Origin: Prorocentrum cordatum
Lineage: Eukaryota; Sar; Dinophyceae; Prorocentrales; Prorocentraceae
Direction: 5' to 3'
Length of the DNA stretch: 64,000 nt
NCBI GenBank assembly: GCA_963575745.1
Contig: CAUYUJ010004703.1
Span: 288,456-352,455 of the forward strand
Positions 63,201 through 64,000 of this stretch are shown piece by piece. Below the pieces are notes generated by a model. The model was not told the origin of the DNA. It did no database searches and was given only the letters and a program-made list of their open reading frames with translations. The first letter of the stretch is position 1. Every line of letters starts with the position of its first letter. The translations under genes were made by a program, and so were the position numbers.

Positions 63201-64000
63201 GCATTCCATGCGAGCCCGCTCGCGCGGAAGGGACCTCCCCTGTGGCCCCTAGGGGGTCCCACCTAAAAGTTGGAATTCCAACCAACGGCTATCGGCACCA
63301 GCGAGCCCGCTCACACGAAATGACCCCCAGGGGCATTCCATGCGAGCCTGCTCGCGCGGAAGGGACCTCCCCTGTGGCCCCTAGGGGGTCCCACCTAAAA
63401 ATTGGAATTCCAACGACTATCGGCAACAGCGAGCCCGCTCGCACGGAATGACCCTCAGGGGCACTCCATGCGAGCCCGCTCGCGCGGAAGGGACCTCCCC
63501 TGTGGCCCCATAAGGGGGTCCCACCTAAAAGTTGAAATTCCAACGGCTATCGGCATCATTGTCGAGCCCGCTCGCACGGAATGACCCTCAGGGGCATTCC
63601 ATGCGAGCCCGCTCGCGCGGAAGGGACCTCCCCTGTGGCCCCTACGGGGTCCCACCAAAAAAATTGAATTCCAACGGCTATCGGCACCAGCGAGCCCGCT
63701 CGAACGGAATGACCATCAGGGGCATTCCATGCGAGCCCGCTCGCGCGGAAGGGACCTCCCCTCTGGCCCTTCGGGGGTCCCCCCTAAAAATTGAAATTCC
63801 AACGGCTATCGGCAACAGCGAGCCCGCTCGCACGGAATGACCCTCAGGGGCATTCCATGCGAGCCCGCTCGCGCGGAAGGGACCTCCCCTGTGGCCCCTA
63901 GGGGGTCCCACCTAAAAATTGGAATTCCAACGGCTTTCGGCAGCAACGGGCCCGCTCGCACGAAATTACCCTCAGGGGCATTCCATGCGAGCCCGCTCGC
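63201..64000. repeat. 128-bp satellite, six full units, running off the window
   Basis: GCATTCCATGCGAGCCCGCT starts units at 63201, 63333, 63461, 63594, 63722, 63850 and 63978 (spacing 128-133). Each unit carries CGGAAGGGACCTCCCCTGTG, CCTAGGGGGTCCCACCTAAA, TTGGAATTCCAACGGCTATC, and two copies of the inverted word GCGAGCCCGCTCGC. Divergence between units is low. Confidence 0.95.

Overview
The window is nuclear DNA of a dinoflagellate, GC-rich and strongly repeat-dominated. The lineage call rests on three things in the sequence. There is a 22-nt relic of the dinoflagellate trans-spliced leader (20 of 22 positions) just upstream of a coding region. There is a tyrosine-recombinase retroelement of the kind common in dinoflagellate genomes. 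There is also a polytopic, cysteine-tailed membrane protein of a type I associate with dinoflagellate gene sets. The genus cannot be fixed from this window. There is no bacterial-style gene density, no operon, no CRISPR and no recognisable rRNA or tRNA gene. Most long open frames are stop-free readings of tandem repeats.

Layout. 1-9.6 kb: mini- and microsatellites (a 42-bp array at 4.4-5.4 kb) with several short inverted-repeat elements (MITE-like, foldback). 9.6-14.3 kb: elements of a large non-coding family (called B/C here), a pentanucleotide array and other dispersed repeats. 14.6-19.3 kb (minus strand): a membrane-protein gene with a spliced-leader relic at its 5' side, one GC-AG intron made of a dispersed repeat, and a 1.6-kb C element inserted in the coding region. 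19.9-49.2 kb: mainly B/C elements, often nested or tandem, separated by microsatellites, a 2.3-kb inverted duplication (26.0-28.3 kb) and the first exon of a CEP164-like centriole gene (40.4-40.7 kb, minus). 49.3-51.9 kb: a duplicated exon-like segment and unassigned coding-like DNA. 51.9-58.6 kb (minus): a near-complete DIRS/PAT-type retroelement with split direct repeats A1-ORFs-B1-A2-B2, encoding a small membrane ORF, a Gag-like protein, reverse transcriptase/RNase H, tyrosine recombinase and a cytosine-methyltransferase-like domain. 58.6-64 kb: TA repeat, a degenerate recombinase-like fragment, short TIR elements, a 74-bp-arm palindrome, ATC microsatellites and a 128-bp satellite running off the end.

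The most unusual component is the B/C family. It has about 15 left ends and 16 right ends and fills roughly a third of the window. Copies share termini with an 11-bp inverted repeat but carry two different internal minisatellite cores (16-bp plus 24-bp in C; 11-bp GC-rich in B). Their right end holds an invariant GGGC/GCCC stem around a hypervariable 4-nt loop. No protein is encoded, so any mobility must be supplied in trans.

The 14.6-19.3 kb gene reads as a history: an mRNA was retroposed (leader relic, otherwise continuous reading), then gained an intron from a dispersed repeat, then was hit by a C element, and now shows frameshifts and a stop. The four frameshifts all run in one direction, so assembly deletions must be excluded before it is called dead.
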